Positions 9,583 through 21,933 of a stretch of 64,000 nucleotides of DNA are shown in pieces (within the stretch, counting starts at the first letter, position 1; the number at the start of each line of letters is the position of its first letter). Source of the DNA: Pseudomonas mendocina (GTDB taxonomy: Bacteria > Pseudomonadota > Gammaproteobacteria > Pseudomonadales > Pseudomonadaceae); contig NZ_LR134290.1 in NCBI RefSeq assembly GCF_900636545.1, forward strand, positions 868,001 to 932,000, read 5' to 3'. The notes beneath the pieces are model-generated. The model saw nothing but the letters and a program-made list of their open reading frames with translations, did not search any database and was not told the origin of the DNA. Position numbers and translations under genes: made by a program.

Positions 9583-10848
9583 TTAGTTCGACTTAACCGG
9601 GGTATCGGCTTTCTTGTTGTTGCCTTCGATGTACGGGCTCCACGGCTGGGCGCGGATCGGACCTTCGGTTTCCCAGACCACGGAGAACTGACCGTCATCC
9701 TGAATCTCGCCGATCATTACCGGCTTGTGCAGGTGGTGGTTCTTCTCGTCCATCTTCAGGGTGAAGCCGCTCGGCGCCGCGAACTCCTGGCCGGCCATGG
9801 CTTCGCGCACCTTGTCGACGTCGGTGGTGCCGGCCTTCTCGACGGCCTGCGCCCACATGTGGATGCCCACGTAAGTGGCTTCCATCGGGTCGTTGGTCAC
9901 CACGGTGTCGGCGTTCGGCAGCTTCTTGGCCTTGGCGTAGGCTTTCCAGTCGGCGACGAACTTCTCGTTGACCGGATTTTCCACGGACTGGAAGTAGTTC
10001 CAGGCCGCCAGGTGGCCGACCAGCGGCTTGGTGTCGATGCCGCGCAGTTCTTCTTCACCCACGGAGAAGGCCACCACCGGCACTTCGGTGGCTTCCAGGC
10101 CCTGATTGGCCAGCTCCTTGTAGAACGGCACGTTGGAGTCGCCGTTCACAGTGGAAACCACGGCAGTCTTGCCGCCCGCGGAGAACTTCTTGATGTTGGC
10201 GACGATGGTTTGATAGTCGCTGTGACCGAACGGCGTGTAGACCTCTTCGATGTCCTTGTCGGCGATGCCCTTGCTGTGTAGGAAGGCGCGCAGGATCTTG
10301 TTGGTGGTGCGCGGGTAGACGTAATCGGTGCCGAGCAGGAAGAAGCGCTTGGCGCCGCCGCCGTCTTCGCTGAGCAGGTATTCCACTGCCGGGATGGCCT
10401 GCTGGTTTGGCGCCGCACCGGTGTAGAAGACGTTCGGCGACATCTCTTCGCCTTCGTACTGCACCGGGTAGAACAGCAGGCCGTTGAGCTCCTCGTAGAC
10501 CGGCAGTACCGATTTACGCGACACGCTGGTCCAGCAGCCGAAGGTCACGGCGACCTTGTCCTGGGTCAGCAATTGACGGCCACGCTCGGCGAACAGCGGC
10601 CAGTTCGATGCCGGGTCGACCACCACCGCTTCGAGCTGCTTACCGAGTACACCGCCCTTGGCGTTGATCTCGTCGATGGTCATCAGCGCCATGTCTTTCA
10701 GCGAGGTTTCGGAAATGGCCATGGTGCCGGACAGCGAGTGCAGGACGCCGACCTTGATGGTCTCGGCGGCCTGGATGGACCAGGACAGGCCCATGGCGGC
10801 GATGGAAGCGGAAAGGGTAAAGGCCTTGATCAGGCTGCGACGTTGCAT
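9583..10848 (-). CDS. urtA: urea ABC transporter substrate-binding protein
   Basis: 421-residue periplasmic binding protein (Peripla_BP type I, LivJ-like). It has a twin-arginine-like N-terminus (MQRRSLIKAFTLSASIAAMG) with cleavage probably after SIQA. The mature protein begins ETIKVGVLHSLSGTMAISE, the conserved UrtA start, and later shows FYPVQYEGEE and GAAPNQQAIPAVEYLL. I used the ATG at 10848, which follows GGAGATC by six bases. It delivers urea to UrtBC. It is the first transporter gene, 50 bases after gntR. Confidence 0.95.
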   Translation of the reverse strand: MQRRSLIKAFTLSASIAAMGLSWSIQAAETIKVGVLHSLSGTMAISETSLKDMALMTIDEINAKGGVLGKQLEAVVVDPASNWPLFAERGRQLLTQDKVAVTFGCWTSVSRKSVLPVYEELNGLLFYPVQYEGEEMSPNVFYTGAAPNQQAIPAVEYLLSEDGGGAKRFFLLGTDYVYPRTTNKILRAFLHSKGIADKDIEEVYTPFGHSDYQTIVANIKKFSAGGKTAVVSTVNGDSNVPFYKELANQGLEATEVPVVAFSVGEEELRGIDTKPLVGHLAAWNYFQSVENPVNEKFVADWKAYAKAKKLPNADTVVTNDPMEATYVGIHMWAQAVEKAGTTDVDKVREAMAGQEFAAPSGFTLKMDEKNHHLHKPVMIGEIQDDGQFSVVWETEGPIRAQPWSPYIEGNNKKADTPVKSN

Positions 10849-10898
10849 GGTGCGATCTCCATTCACAAGTGTGAGTAAGTGGACAGCGTTGTTATTGG

Positions 10899-11627
10899 TC
10901 ATGCGTGAAGGTCATGGCCCGGTTGCTCCGGCATCTGCTCTACGCGCTGACGAGCGCCGTACAGCCTGTGCAAGGTGATGGAATGCACCTCTGCCTTGCT
11001 GACCTCTATATGGCCCTTGAGCAATTGCTGTGCCTCTTCTGAGCGACGAGTCAGGATTGCCTCGAGAATTCGCTGATGTTCGGCATAGGTCAGGTCGATG
11101 CGTCGGGCCTGAGTGAAATCCAGCCGCCTTAGAATGCGGATCTTCTCGCTGACATCGCGGTGCACTCTGGCCATTTCGCGATTGCCGGCGGCTTCCAGCA
11201 ACTGGCAATGAAAGGCTTCATCGAGTTGCGAGACAGCGCTGCCGTCTTGCAGTTGCTCGTTCTTTCGCACCATCCAGGTGCGCGCAAGATCCTGCAGTGC
11301 AGGCGGATGTTCGTCCTTGGGGCGCTGGCAAAGTCGGCGTACGGCGTCGAGTTCGAGGACGATGCGCAGCTCGTACAATTCATCGAATTGCACGAAATCC
11401 AGTGGGCGAACCTGCCAGCCGCTGCGAAAGTGCACGTCGAGAAAACCCTCGCGTTGCAGGCGATGTAGCGCCTGGCGCACTGGCGTGCGGCTGGCTGCCA
11501 TGCGCTCGGCGACCTGGCCTTCGGAGAAGCGTTCACCGGGCATCAGGCGGAACTCGAAGATATCGTCCTTGAGCTGCGCGTAGATGCGCTCGGCCAGGCT
11601 TTGCGGGCGCTCAGTGGCACGTGGCAT
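10899..11627 (-). CDS. GntR-family (FCD) transcriptional regulator
   Basis: 242 residues. The N-terminal winged helix has GERFSEGQVAERMAASRTPVRQALHRL, the GntR signature, and the C-terminal part has the all-helical FCD ligand domain with metal-ligand-type residues (D and H in QLDEAFHCQLLEAAGN, H in TYAEHQRIL). The frame is open upstream into atzF; the ATG at 11627 gives a family-length protein. Located between atzF (8-base gap) and urtA, it most likely controls this block in response to urea, allophanate or a related compound (inference). Candidate operators lie upstream of atzF. Confidence 0.88.
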   Translation of the reverse strand: MPRATERPQSLAERIYAQLKDDIFEFRLMPGERFSEGQVAERMAASRTPVRQALHRLQREGFLDVHFRSGWQVRPLDFVQFDELYELRIVLELDAVRRLCQRPKDEHPPALQDLARTWMVRKNEQLQDGSAVSQLDEAFHCQLLEAAGNREMARVHRDVSEKIRILRRLDFTQARRIDLTYAEHQRILEAILTRRSEEAQQLLKGHIEVSKAEVHSITLHRLYGARQRVEQMPEQPGHDLHA

Positions 11628-11635
11628 GAGCGTGC

Positions 11636-13436
11636 TCAGGCCTTGGTGTTGGCGATGAACGCGCGCCAGCCACCGAAGCTGGTGATATCGCGCGCGCCGT
11701 CCAGCGCATAGGGCTCGCAGATGAAGCCCTTGACCCAGCGGCCGTCGGCCAGCTCCAGGTTGCCGATGCCCAGCGGTGGTGGGATCTCGGCGACGAACTC
11801 GCCGAAGCGCGCTTGCGGCACGTCCCACAGCTCGACGATGATCTCGGCGCCGTCCTCGGCGACCCGCGCCAGGCCCGGCTTGGGCGGCACGGTGCCGGGC
11901 AGCGCGTAGAGGCGGTAATGCGCGGCGCTGGTGGTCTGCTCCACCAGCACCGCATCGCGCGTGGTGAGCTGGAAGTTCAGCGGCATGCCGGTCAGGTGCG
12001 CGCCGACCACGGCAACACGGATGCAACCTGGCGCCGGCTTGTCGCTAAGGGTTTGCGCTGGCAGCGGTTTGCCGGTGGCGCCCAGCGGCAGATTGAGTGC
12101 CTGCTGCCAGCGCTGACCGAAGGCGGCCAGTGCCTGGTCATGCCAGGCCGGGGCGAGCAGGGTGATGCCGGCCGGCAGACCATCGGCGCGCAGCCCTGCC
12201 GGCACGGCCAGGGCGGCTAGGTCGGCAAGGTTGGTGAAGTTGGTGTAGGTGCCGAACTGGCTGTTGAACAGCACCGGTTCGTCCTCCATTTCGGCCAGGG
12301 TGCGGATGGTCGGCGAGGTCGGCACCACCAGGGCGTCGAAGCCAGCCAGGGCGTCGTTGATGACGCGGCTCAGTTCGGCGCGGATGTACTCGGCCTTGTA
12401 GGCGTCGCAGGCGCTGTACTTTTGACCGTTCTCGACTATGCCGCGCACCACCGGGTTGATGTGTTCGGGGTTCACGCCTTCTACCGCGACGGTGCGTTCG
12501 GCGACCCAGGGGCCGTAGTAAAGCTGCTCGGCCAGTTGCTGGAAGGGGGCGAAATCGATCTCCACCAGCTCGGCGCCCAGTTCGCGCAGTGTGCCCAGGG
12601 CCGCCTCATAGACGGCCTGGTTCTGGCTGTCGCCGAAGAACTCGGGGTTGGCCGGTACGGCCAGGCGCGGCTTGGTCGGCATGGCGACCTTGGCGCTGTT
12701 CGGATTCGTGCGGCTGTAGGCATCGGCAGCGTCATAGCCACCGGCGATATTGGCCACTGCCAGGGCATCGCTCACGGTCAGAGCGAATACCGAGATGCAG
12801 TCCAGGGTGCGGCAGGCCGGCACCAGGCCGGTATTGGGCAGCCAACCCTTGGTCGGCTTGAGCCCGACGATATTGTTGAAACCGGCCGGCACACGGCCCG
12901 AGCCGGCGGTATCGGTGCCCAGGGCGAAGGGCACCAGGCCACGGGCGACCACGCTGGCCGAGCCGGAGCTGGAGCCGCCGCTGACGTAAGCCGGGTTGAA
13001 GCTGTTGGGCACTGCGCCGTGAGGCGAGCGGGTGCCGACCAGGCCGGTGGCGAACTGATCGAGGTTGGTCTTGCCGACCAGGATGGCGCCGGCGGCGCGC
13101 AGGCGTGCGACTACTGTGGCGTCAGCCTTGGCCACATAGGCGAACTCGGGGCAGGCGGCCGTGGTGGGCCAGCCGGCCGCATCGATATTGTCCTTGATGG
13201 CGAAAGGCACGCCATACAGCGGCAGCTTGCTGAGGTCGCCGGCGGCGTTTTCCCAGCGCGCTGGTCAGGGCATCTAGTTGAGCGTTCAGTTGAGCTTCGC
13301 TGGCCAGGGCGATCCAGGCGCTGTCATCGCTGCGCAGTTCCAGGCGCAGAGCGTGCAGCAGTTCGGCAGGGGATTGGCCGTCGCGGTAGGCCTGTTGCCA
13401 CTGCGCGAGGGTGAAAGCGATAGGTGCGTTGGACAT
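11636..13436 (-). pseudogene. atzF: allophanate hydrolase, single-base frameshift near N-terminus
   Basis: An amidase-signature enzyme that splits allophanate into ammonia and CO2. The Ser-cisSer-Lys parts are visible: AIKDNIDAAG (Lys), SGGSSSGSASV and GTDTAGSGRVPAGFNN. The C-terminal domain (from about TLSDKPAPGCIRVAVVGAHL) is typical of AtzF/DUR1,2. The N-terminus MSNAPIAFTLAQWQQAYRDG starts at 13436 in a different frame. The shift lies at 13248-13254, where the coding strand reads CTGGGAAAACGCC; removing one G gives LENAAGDLSKLPLYGVPF and a protein of 599 residues, the normal size. Without correction, a GTG at 13210 could start a 524-residue form that keeps the catalytic lysine but lacks about 75 residues. 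No urea carboxylase gene is nearby. Confidence 0.87.
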
Positions 13437-13452
13437 GCTTCGAGATTCCATC

Positions 13453-13539
13453 TTGTATCCAAGTTGGAATCGCTAGAGCAATGAGGATGCCAGGTCTTAT
13501 AAAGCCTTATTTTTCAGCTGCTTATAAGTTTTATAAGGC
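13453..13539. promoter_or_regulatory. AT-rich candidate promoter/operator region upstream of atzF
   Basis: In otherwise GC-rich DNA, this stretch has CTTATAA at 13496 and 13521, and the same motif inverted within TTTATAAGG near 13530. GCCTTAT (13504-13510) and ATAAGGC (13533-13539) form an inverted repeat, and TTGTATCCAA lies at 13453-13462. FCD-type GntR regulators often bind TTGTATACAA-like palindromes. It is the only sizeable untranscribed gap upstream of the urea block, so it is the best candidate for the operon promoter and GntR site. No start site is known. Confidence 0.45.
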
Positions 13540-13617
13540 GCGCGAGAAAAGCGCTGGGTCGGTTGCAATGCACCGAGCTAGAGCGTTGTTGCAAGCATAT
13601 GGTGCAGAAGGAGCGGC

Positions 13618-13639
13618 GTAGCCCGGATGAAATCCGGGG
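13618..13639. repeat. single REP unit, family B
   Basis: GTAGCCCGGATGAAATCC followed by GGGG: one palindromic unit of the RAYT-associated family, differing in the centre from the copies near the RAYT. It lies between atzF and marC. Confidence 0.8.
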
Positions 13640-13662
13640 CAGGACATACGCTCGTCGCGGCG

Positions 13663-14259
13663 TTACGGCTCCAGGTAGTTCTTCACCCCGGTGAAGATGA
13701 TCTGCGCGGCCAGGGCGCAGACGAACAGGCCCATCAGGCGGCTGACGATCTGCAGGCCCTGGTCACCGAGCAGGCGCTCGAACTGGTTGGACAGGTACAG
13801 CACGACGCCCACGGTGAGGCTGGCGAGGAAGATCGCCGCCACGGCGACCAGTTTGTCGTCCCAATGCGGCTGGCTGGCGCCCATCAGCAGCAGGGCACCG
13901 ATGGTGCCTGGGCCGACGGTGATGGGAATGGTCAGCGGCACGATGGTCACGTCCTGCTGCACGTTGTCGCTCTGCACCGCCGACTTGCCCTGGGCCATGC
14001 CGAGGGCAGAGATGAACAGCACGCTGCCTGCGCCGATGCGGAAGGCGTCGATGGTGATGCCGAACAGGGTGAAGATGTGCTTGCCGAACAGGTACAGCAG
14101 CACGCTGGCGATCAGCGTGGCCAGCGCCACCTTCCAGGCCAGGCGCTTGCGTTCCTTGAGGGTGTAGCCGCGACTGAGGCCGATAAAGCAGGACAGGACG
14201 AAGAAGGGGCTATAGAGCACCAGCATCTTCAGGTAGAGGCTGAACATATCGGACGCCAT
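13663..14259 (-). CDS. MarC-family integral membrane protein
   Basis: 198 residues with about six membrane helices. The MarC/UPF0056 pattern is clear: LSPFF-like YSPFFVLSCFIG, FRIGAGSVLFISALGMAQG, and the conserved VPLTIPITVGPGTIGALLL. The family was once linked to multiple antibiotic resistance in E. coli, but that link was not upheld and the function is unknown. The ATG at 14259 is used; another at 14247 is possible. It lies 42 bases after retS on the same strand and may be cotranscribed with it. Confidence 0.88.
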   Translation of the reverse strand: MASDMFSLYLKMLVLYSPFFVLSCFIGLSRGYTLKERKRLAWKVALATLIASVLLYLFGKHIFTLFGITIDAFRIGAGSVLFISALGMAQGKSAVQSDNVQQDVTIVPLTIPITVGPGTIGALLLMGASQPHWDDKLVAVAAIFLASLTVGVVLYLSNQFERLLGDQGLQIVSRLMGLFVCALAAQIIFTGVKNYLEP

Positions 14260-14301
14260 GGCGGCAGGCTCGCAGGAAGGCAGAAAAAGACTAGAAGACC
14301 A

Positions 14302-17088
<2,787 letters not shown>

Positions 17089-17140
17089 GGGCAAAATCCT
17101 TCTAAATGAGTGGCCGGATTATAGCCAGGCATTTGTTCGC

Positions 17141-17188
17141 GGGAATACGGCGCGGCGGGGCTTTTTATGCCTGTCGCGCCGTATTCCC
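17141..17188. repeat. 14-bp perfect inverted repeat between purD and retS
   Basis: GGGAATACGGCGCG (17141-17154) and CGCGCCGTATTCCC (17175-17188) are exact complements around a 20-base loop containing GGGGCTTTTTATGCC. It fills most of the purD-retS gap on the transcribed strand. It could be the purD terminator, a processing hairpin, or an operator for retS; the base composition does not decide. Confidence 0.8.
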
Positions 17189-17197
17189 TGAGCGGCC

Positions 17198-18487
17198 TCA
17201 GCCTTCGCCGCGCTCGCGGGCGATAGCGCGGTAGCCGATGTCGTTGCGGTGGAACATACCGTTCCAGCGAATCTTCTCGGCCAGGCGGTAGGCTTGCTGC
17301 TGGGCATCGGCGACGCTGGCGCCGATGGCAGTGGCGCACAGCACGCGGCCGCCGGCGGTGACGATCTGGCCGTCCTTCAGCGCGGTGCCGGCGTGGAACA
17401 CCTTGCCGTCGAGCTTGGCTGCTTCATCCAGACCTTCGATCACGTCACCCTTGGCGTAGTCGCCCGGGTAGCCGCCAGCGGCCAGCACCACGCCCACGGT
17501 CGGACGCGGGTCCCAGGTCGCTTCGACCTTGTCCAGCGCCTTGGCCAGGGCAGCCTCGACCAGCAGCACCAGGGAGCTTTCCAGACGGCACATGATCGGC
17601 TGGGTTTCCGGGTCGCCGAAGCGGCAGTTGAACTCGATGACTTTCGGCGCGCCGGATTTGTCGATCATCAGGCCCGCGTAGAGGAAGCCGGTGTAAACGT
17701 TGCCTTCAGCCGCCATGCCACGCACGGTCGGGTAGATCACCTCGTCCATCACGCGTTTGTGCACCTCGGCGGTGACCACCGGAGCAGGCGAGTAGGCACC
17801 CATGCCGCCAGTGTTCGGGCCGCTATCGGCGTCGCCAACGCGCTTGTGGTCCTGGCTGGTGGCCATCGGCAGCACGTTCTCGCCGTCGACCATGACGATA
17901 AAGCTGGCCTCCTCGCCGTCGAGGAATTCCTCGATCACCACGCGCGAGCCGGCGTCACCGAAAGCGTTGCCGGCGAGCATGTCGCGCACGGCGTCTTCGG
18001 CCTCACTCAGGGTCATGGCGACGATCACGCCCTTGCCCGCAGCCAGGCCGTCGGCCTTAATCACGATCGGAGCGCCTTTCTCGCGCAGGTAGGCCAGTGC
18101 CGGCTCGATCTCGGTGAAGTTCTGGTAGTCGGCGGTGGGGATCTTGTGGCGTGCCAGAAAATCCTTGGTGAAGGCCTTGGAGCCTTCCAGCTGGGCAGCG
18201 GCGGCGGTAGGGCCGAAGATGTCCAGTTTGCGGCTGCGGAATAGGTCGACCACGCCTTTGACCAGCGGCGCTTCCGGGCCGACGATGGTCAGTTGCACGT
18301 TCTTCTCGGCGAAGTCCGCCAGTGCTTCGATGTTCAGCACGTCGATGGCGACGTTCTCGCACTTGGCTTCCACCGCAGTGCCGGCGTTGCCGGGGGCGAC
18401 GAACACTTTCTCGACGCGCTTGTCCTGCGCCACTTTCCAGGCCAGGGCGTGTTCACGGCCGCCGCTGCCGATGATCAGTACGTTCAT
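17198..18487 (-). CDS. purD: phosphoribosylamine-glycine ligase
   Basis: 429-residue ATP-grasp enzyme (GARS) that joins glycine to phosphoribosylamine in purine synthesis. It shows the N-terminal MNVLIIGSGGREHALAWK, the ATP-grasp segments VIKADGLAAGKGVIVA and VVIEEFLDGEEASFIVMVDG, and the metal-binding NCRFGDPETQPIM. Length and ATG at 18487 match the family. It follows purH on the same strand after a 219-base gap. Confidence 0.97.
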   Translation of the reverse strand: MNVLIIGSGGREHALAWKVAQDKRVEKVFVAPGNAGTAVEAKCENVAIDVLNIEALADFAEKNVQLTIVGPEAPLVKGVVDLFRSRKLDIFGPTAAAAQLEGSKAFTKDFLARHKIPTADYQNFTEIEPALAYLREKGAPIVIKADGLAAGKGVIVAMTLSEAEDAVRDMLAGNAFGDAGSRVVIEEFLDGEEASFIVMVDGENVLPMATSQDHKRVGDADSGPNTGGMGAYSPAPVVTAEVHKRVMDEVIYPTVRGMAAEGNVYTGFLYAGLMIDKSGAPKVIEFNCRFGDPETQPIMCRLESSLVLLVEAALAKALDKVEATWDPRPTVGVVLAAGGYPGDYAKGDVIEGLDEAAKLDGKVFHAGTALKDGQIVTAGGRVLCATAIGASVADAQQQAYRLAEKIRWNGMFHRNDIGYRAIARERGEG

Positions 18488-18525
18488 TGCGTTCTCCTCG
18501 AGGAGGTGGGCCAGGGGCCCCGATG

Positions 18526-18549
18526 GTGGATGAGAAAAGCGTCATCCAC
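18526..18549. repeat. hairpin in the purH-purD gap
   Basis: GTGGATGA (18526-18533) pairs with TCATCCAC (18542-18549) around an eight-base loop, about 40 bases upstream of the purD start. No T-tract follows on the minus strand, so it looks like a leader hairpin or operator rather than a terminator. Nothing else is recognisable in 18488-18706. Confidence 0.5.
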
Positions 18550-18706
18550 TCTACAAAAGCTTATTCCTGCAGACCTTCGGGGGCGCGATGGAGCGGGTAG
18601 ATGCAAGGCGTCCGGGCCCTCACCAAGCGGAGTTGCCTTCTGGCAATGAGCATTGGGGAGGGGCCGGACAACGCAGCAGATGCCTGCTTCAGTGCGTCCC
18701 TGTCAC

Positions 18707-20314
18707 TCAGTGCCTAAAGTGGCGCATGCCGGTGAAAACCATGGCAATGCCTGCTTCGTCGGCCGCCGCGATCACTTCGTTGTCACGCATCGAACCACCC
18801 GGCTGGATCACCGCGGTGATGCCGGCCTTGGCGGCGTTGTCGATGCCGTCGCGGAACGGGAAGAACGCGTCCGAGGCCATCACTGCGCCCGGTACCGGCA
18901 GGCCGGCGTGCTCGGCCTTGATGGCGGCGATGCGCGCGGAGTTGACGCGGCTCATCTGGCCGGCGCCGACACCGACGGTCTGGCGGTTCTTGGCGTAGAC
19001 GATGGCGTTGGATTTGACGAACTTGGCCACTTTCCAGGCGAAGATCAGGTCGTGGATTTCCTGCTCGCTCGGCGCGCGCTGGGTGACGATCTTCAGGTCT
19101 TCTGCCTTGATCATGCCGATATCGCGGCTCTGTACCAGCAGACCGCCATTGACGCGCTTGAAGTCCCAGCCCGCGGCGCGCTCGGCCGGCCACTCGCCGC
19201 ATTCGAGCAGGCGCACGTTGGCCTTGGCTGCCACCACTTCACGAGCGGCAGCGCTGATTTTCGGGGCGATGATCACTTCGACGAACTGACGCTCGACGAT
19301 GGCCTGGGCGGTTTCACCGTCCAGTTCGCGGTTGAAGGCGATGATGCCGCCGAAGGCGGATTCGGTGTCGGTGGCGTAGGCCAGGTCGTAGGCCTTGCGG
19401 ATGCCGCCTTCGTCTTCCGGCACCACGGCGACGCCGCAGGGGTTGGCGTGCTTGACGATCACGCAGGCCGGCTTGACGAAGCTCTTCACGCATTCCAGCG
19501 CGGCGTCGGTGTCGGCCACGTTGTTGAACGACAGTTCCTTGCCTTGCAGCTGCACGGCGGTGGAAACGCTGGCTTCGCCCTTCTTCGCCTCGACGTAGAA
19601 GGCCGCGCTCTGGTGCGGGTTCTCGCCGTAGCGCATTTCCTGCGCCTTGATGAACTGGCTGTTGAAGGTGCGCGGGAAGGCGCCACGGCCTTCGGTGGAC
19701 AGGGTGGCTGCCGCTTGGTCGATGGTGCCCAGGTAGTTGGCGATCATGCCGTCGTAGGCCGCGGTGTGCTCGAAGGCTTTCAGGGCGAGGTCGAAGCGCT
19801 GGGCGTAGGTCAGACCGCCGGCTTTCAGGGAGGTGACGATGCCGCCGTAGTCACCGGTGTTGACCACGATGGCCACGTCTTTATGGTTCTTCGCTGCCGA
19901 GCGAACCATGGTCGGGCCGCCGATGTCGATGTTCTCGATGGCGTCGGCCAGGTCGCAATCAGGCTTGGCCACGGTGGCTTCGAAGGGGTAGAGGTTGACC
20001 GCCACCAGGTCGATCGGCTTGATGCCATGCTCGTCCATCACCGCGCCGTCCAGGGCGCGACGGCCGAGGATGCCGCCGTGGATCTTCGGGTGCAGGGTCT
20101 TCACGCGGCCGTCCATCATTTCCGGGAAACCGGTGTAGTCAGCCACTTCCACTGCGGCCACGCCGTTGTCCTTGAGCAGCTTGTAGGTGCCGCCGGTGGA
20201 GAGAATCTCGACACCGAGGGCGCTCAGTTCGCGAGCGAATTCGAGGACGCCGGTCTTGTCGGAAACGCTGATCAGCGCGCGGCGGACGGGCAGAAGGGTG
20301 GTCTGGTCGGTCAT
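18707..20314 (-). CDS. purH: bifunctional AICAR transformylase / IMP cyclohydrolase
   Basis: 535 residues carrying out the last two steps of IMP synthesis. The N-terminal cyclohydrolase starts [24 protein letters not shown] and includes [15 protein letters not shown]. The C-terminal transformylase has [34 protein letters not shown] and the K-H pair typical of the active site, then [11 protein letters not shown] near the end. I chose the ATG at 20314 (MTDQTTLL); ATG at 20326 would add four residues. It lies downstream of fis, after a terminator. Confidence 0.97.
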   Translation of the reverse strand: MTDQTTLLPVRRALISVSDKTGVLEFARELSALGVEILSTGGTYKLLKDNGVAAVEVADYTGFPEMMDGRVKTLHPKIHGGILGRRALDGAVMDEHGIKPIDLVAVNLYPFEATVAKPDCDLADAIENIDIGGPTMVRSAAKNHKDVAIVVNTGDYGGIVTSLKAGGLTYAQRFDLALKAFEHTAAYDGMIANYLGTIDQAAATLSTEGRGAFPRTFNSQFIKAQEMRYGENPHQSAAFYVEAKKGEASVSTAVQLQGKELSFNNVADTDAALECVKSFVKPACVIVKHANPCGVAVVPEDEGGIRKAYDLAYATDTESAFGGIIAFNRELDGETAQAIVERQFVEVIIAPKISAAAREVVAAKANVRLLECGEWPAERAAGWDFKRVNGGLLVQSRDIGMIKAEDLKIVTQRAPSEQEIHDLIFAWKVAKFVKSNAIVYAKNRQTVGVGAGQMSRVNSARIAAIKAEHAGLPVPGAVMASDAFFPFRDGIDNAAKAGITAVIQPGGSMRDNEVIAAADEAGIAMVFTGMRHFRH

Positions 20315-20344
20315 TTCACTATCCATCAGAGCGGGGATATCAGC

Positions 20345-20370
20345 AAAAAAGGCGGCTCATGCGGGCCGCC
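20345..20370 (-). terminator. intrinsic terminator after fis
   Basis: On the minus strand, GGCGGC (complement of 20365-20370) pairs with GCCGCC (complement of 20351-20356), followed by six T (complement of 20345-20350). It lies 19 bases after the fis stop and just before purH. Confidence 0.88.
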
Positions 20371-20388
20371 CTTTTCGGGAGTTCGGGG

Positions 20389-20709
20389 TTACAGCAGGTC
20401 GTACTGCTTGAGCTTCTTGCGCAGCGTGCCGCGGTTCAGGCCGAGCAGTTCGGAGGCCTTGGTCTGGTTACCTTTCACATGATTCATGACGGTTTCCAGC
20501 AGCGGCGCTTCGACTTCGGTGAGTACCAGGTTGTACACGTCGGTGACGTCCGCGCCCTCGAGGTGGGCGAAGTAGTTGTGCAGTGCCTTCTCCACGGCGC
20601 CGCGCAAGGTCTGGCCCTCTTCGCTCGGCGTGTTCAGGTGCTGTTTAAGGCTGGTGTTGTCACTCACGGGTGCAATTCCACTCACTAGGGTCTCTGTCAT
20701 CAACGTCAT
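20389..20709 (-). CDS. fis: Fis-family nucleoid-associated DNA-binding protein
   Basis: 106 residues. The C-terminal helix-turn-helix [19 protein letters not shown]...[15 protein letters not shown] is almost invariant in Fis, and the upstream part ([18 protein letters not shown]) is the dimerisation region. Fis bends DNA and regulates growth-rate genes. The start overlaps the dusB stop (ATGA), and the dusB-fis pair is the classic arrangement in gammaproteobacteria. A terminator follows. Confidence 0.96.
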   Translation of the reverse strand: MTLMTETLVSGIAPVSDNTSLKQHLNTPSEEGQTLRGAVEKALHNYFAHLEGADVTDVYNLVLTEVEAPLLETVMNHVKGNQTKASELLGLNRGTLRKKLKQYDLL

Positions 20710-21704
20710 GCGGCCACCTCGTTTTCATCGTTGTGCCGTTCGCGGAAGAACGCGCGAACGTGGGCGCACTGTGCGTCCGTGCTGTCCAGACGGTTGAACT
20801 GGGCGCGAAACTCCCTGGCGCCCGGCAGGGTTGCCAGATACCAGCCGACATGCTTGCGGGCGATGCGTACGCCCATCAATTCGCCATAGAAGGCGTGCAG
20901 TGCGGCAAGGTGTTCCAGCAGAATGCGTTCCACTTCGAGCAGGCTCGGTGCCGGGAGGATTTCGCCGGTACGCAGGTAGTGCTCGATTTCACGGAAAATC
21001 CACGGCCTGCCCTGGGCGGCGCGACCGATCAGCAAGGCGTCGGCGCCGGTGGCGTCGAGCACGGCCTTGGCTTTTTCTGGGGAGTCGATGTCGCCATTGG
21101 CGAACACCGGAATCGATACCGCCTGCTTGATGGCGGCGATGGTCTCGTACTCGGCTTCGCCGGTGTACAGGTCGGCGCGGGTGCGGCCATGTACGGCCAG
21201 CGCACTGATGCCGGCATCTTCGGCGATTTTCGCCACGATGATGCCGTTCTTGTTCTGCCGATCCCAGCCGGTGCGGATCTTCAGCGTTACCGGCACGTCC
21301 ACCGCACCGACCACGGCATCGAGGATCTCGCGTACCAGCGGTTCGTCACGCAGCAGGGCGGAACCGGCAGCCTTGTTGCAGACTTTCTTGGCCGGGCAGC
21401 CCATGTTGATGTCGATGATCTGCGCGCCCAGCTCGACGTTCTTGCGCGCGGCGTCAGCCATCATCTGCGGGTCGCCACCGGCGATCTGCACCGAGCGCGG
21501 CTCGGGATCACCGGCATGCAGCAGGCGCAGGCTGGATTTACGGCTGTTCCACAGGCGCACATCGCTGGTGACCATCTCCGACACCACCAGGCCGGCGCCG
21601 AGGCGACGGCACAACTGGCGGAACGGGCGATCGGTGACGCCGGCCATGGGGGCCAGGATCAACCGATTGGGCAATGTGTAGGGGCCAATACGTGGGGCCG
21701 ACAT
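20706..21704 (-). CDS. dusB: tRNA-dihydrouridine synthase B
   Basis: 332-residue FMN-dependent TIM-barrel enzyme that reduces uridine to dihydrouridine in the tRNA D-loop. Visible features are [21 protein letters not shown], the catalytic cysteine in [27 protein letters not shown] and the FMN phosphate-binding ANGDI plus [12 protein letters not shown]. It starts at the ATG at 21704. The DUF3426 gene lies 229 bases upstream on the same strand. Confidence 0.96.
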   Translation of the reverse strand: MSAPRIGPYTLPNRLILAPMAGVTDRPFRQLCRRLGAGLVVSEMVTSDVRLWNSRKSSLRLLHAGDPEPRSVQIAGGDPQMMADAARKNVELGAQIIDINMGCPAKKVCNKAAGSALLRDEPLVREILDAVVGAVDVPVTLKIRTGWDRQNKNGIIVAKIAEDAGISALAVHGRTRADLYTGEAEYETIAAIKQAVSIPVFANGDIDSPEKAKAVLDATGADALLIGRAAQGRPWIFREIEHYLRTGEILPAPSLLEVERILLEHLAALHAFYGELMGVRIARKHVGWYLATLPGAREFRAQFNRLDSTDAQCAHVRAFFRERHNDENEVAA

Positions 21705-21933
21705 GGGGCGTCCCTGCTTGTTGGTTCGCAGTTGAGACTGTAAGCGATCAACACCTGGCCTCCACTGTGTCCTCAGGGGAAACGATGGTGGGTCGGTGCT
21801 CGCGAAAGGGTGGGCATGATACCCGCTCTGGATGACTGGATAAAGGTCGTTTTGAACAAATTCTGAACAGCTATGGGCTTATCGCCAGTAGTTAGATGGA
21901 CGGCCTGCGACCACGGGTCGCGCCGTCTTTGGG

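Noticed and set aside
18526..18549. Riboswitch or terminator in the purH-purD gap
   Set aside because: The hairpin is real but lacks a T-tract, and the region does not resemble a purine aptamer; only a plain hairpin is reported.
18653..20482. A 609-codon open frame on the plus strand opposite purH
   Set aside because: It is the complement of a well conserved gene, has low-complexity composition, and no recognisable domain; long antisense frames are common at this GC content.
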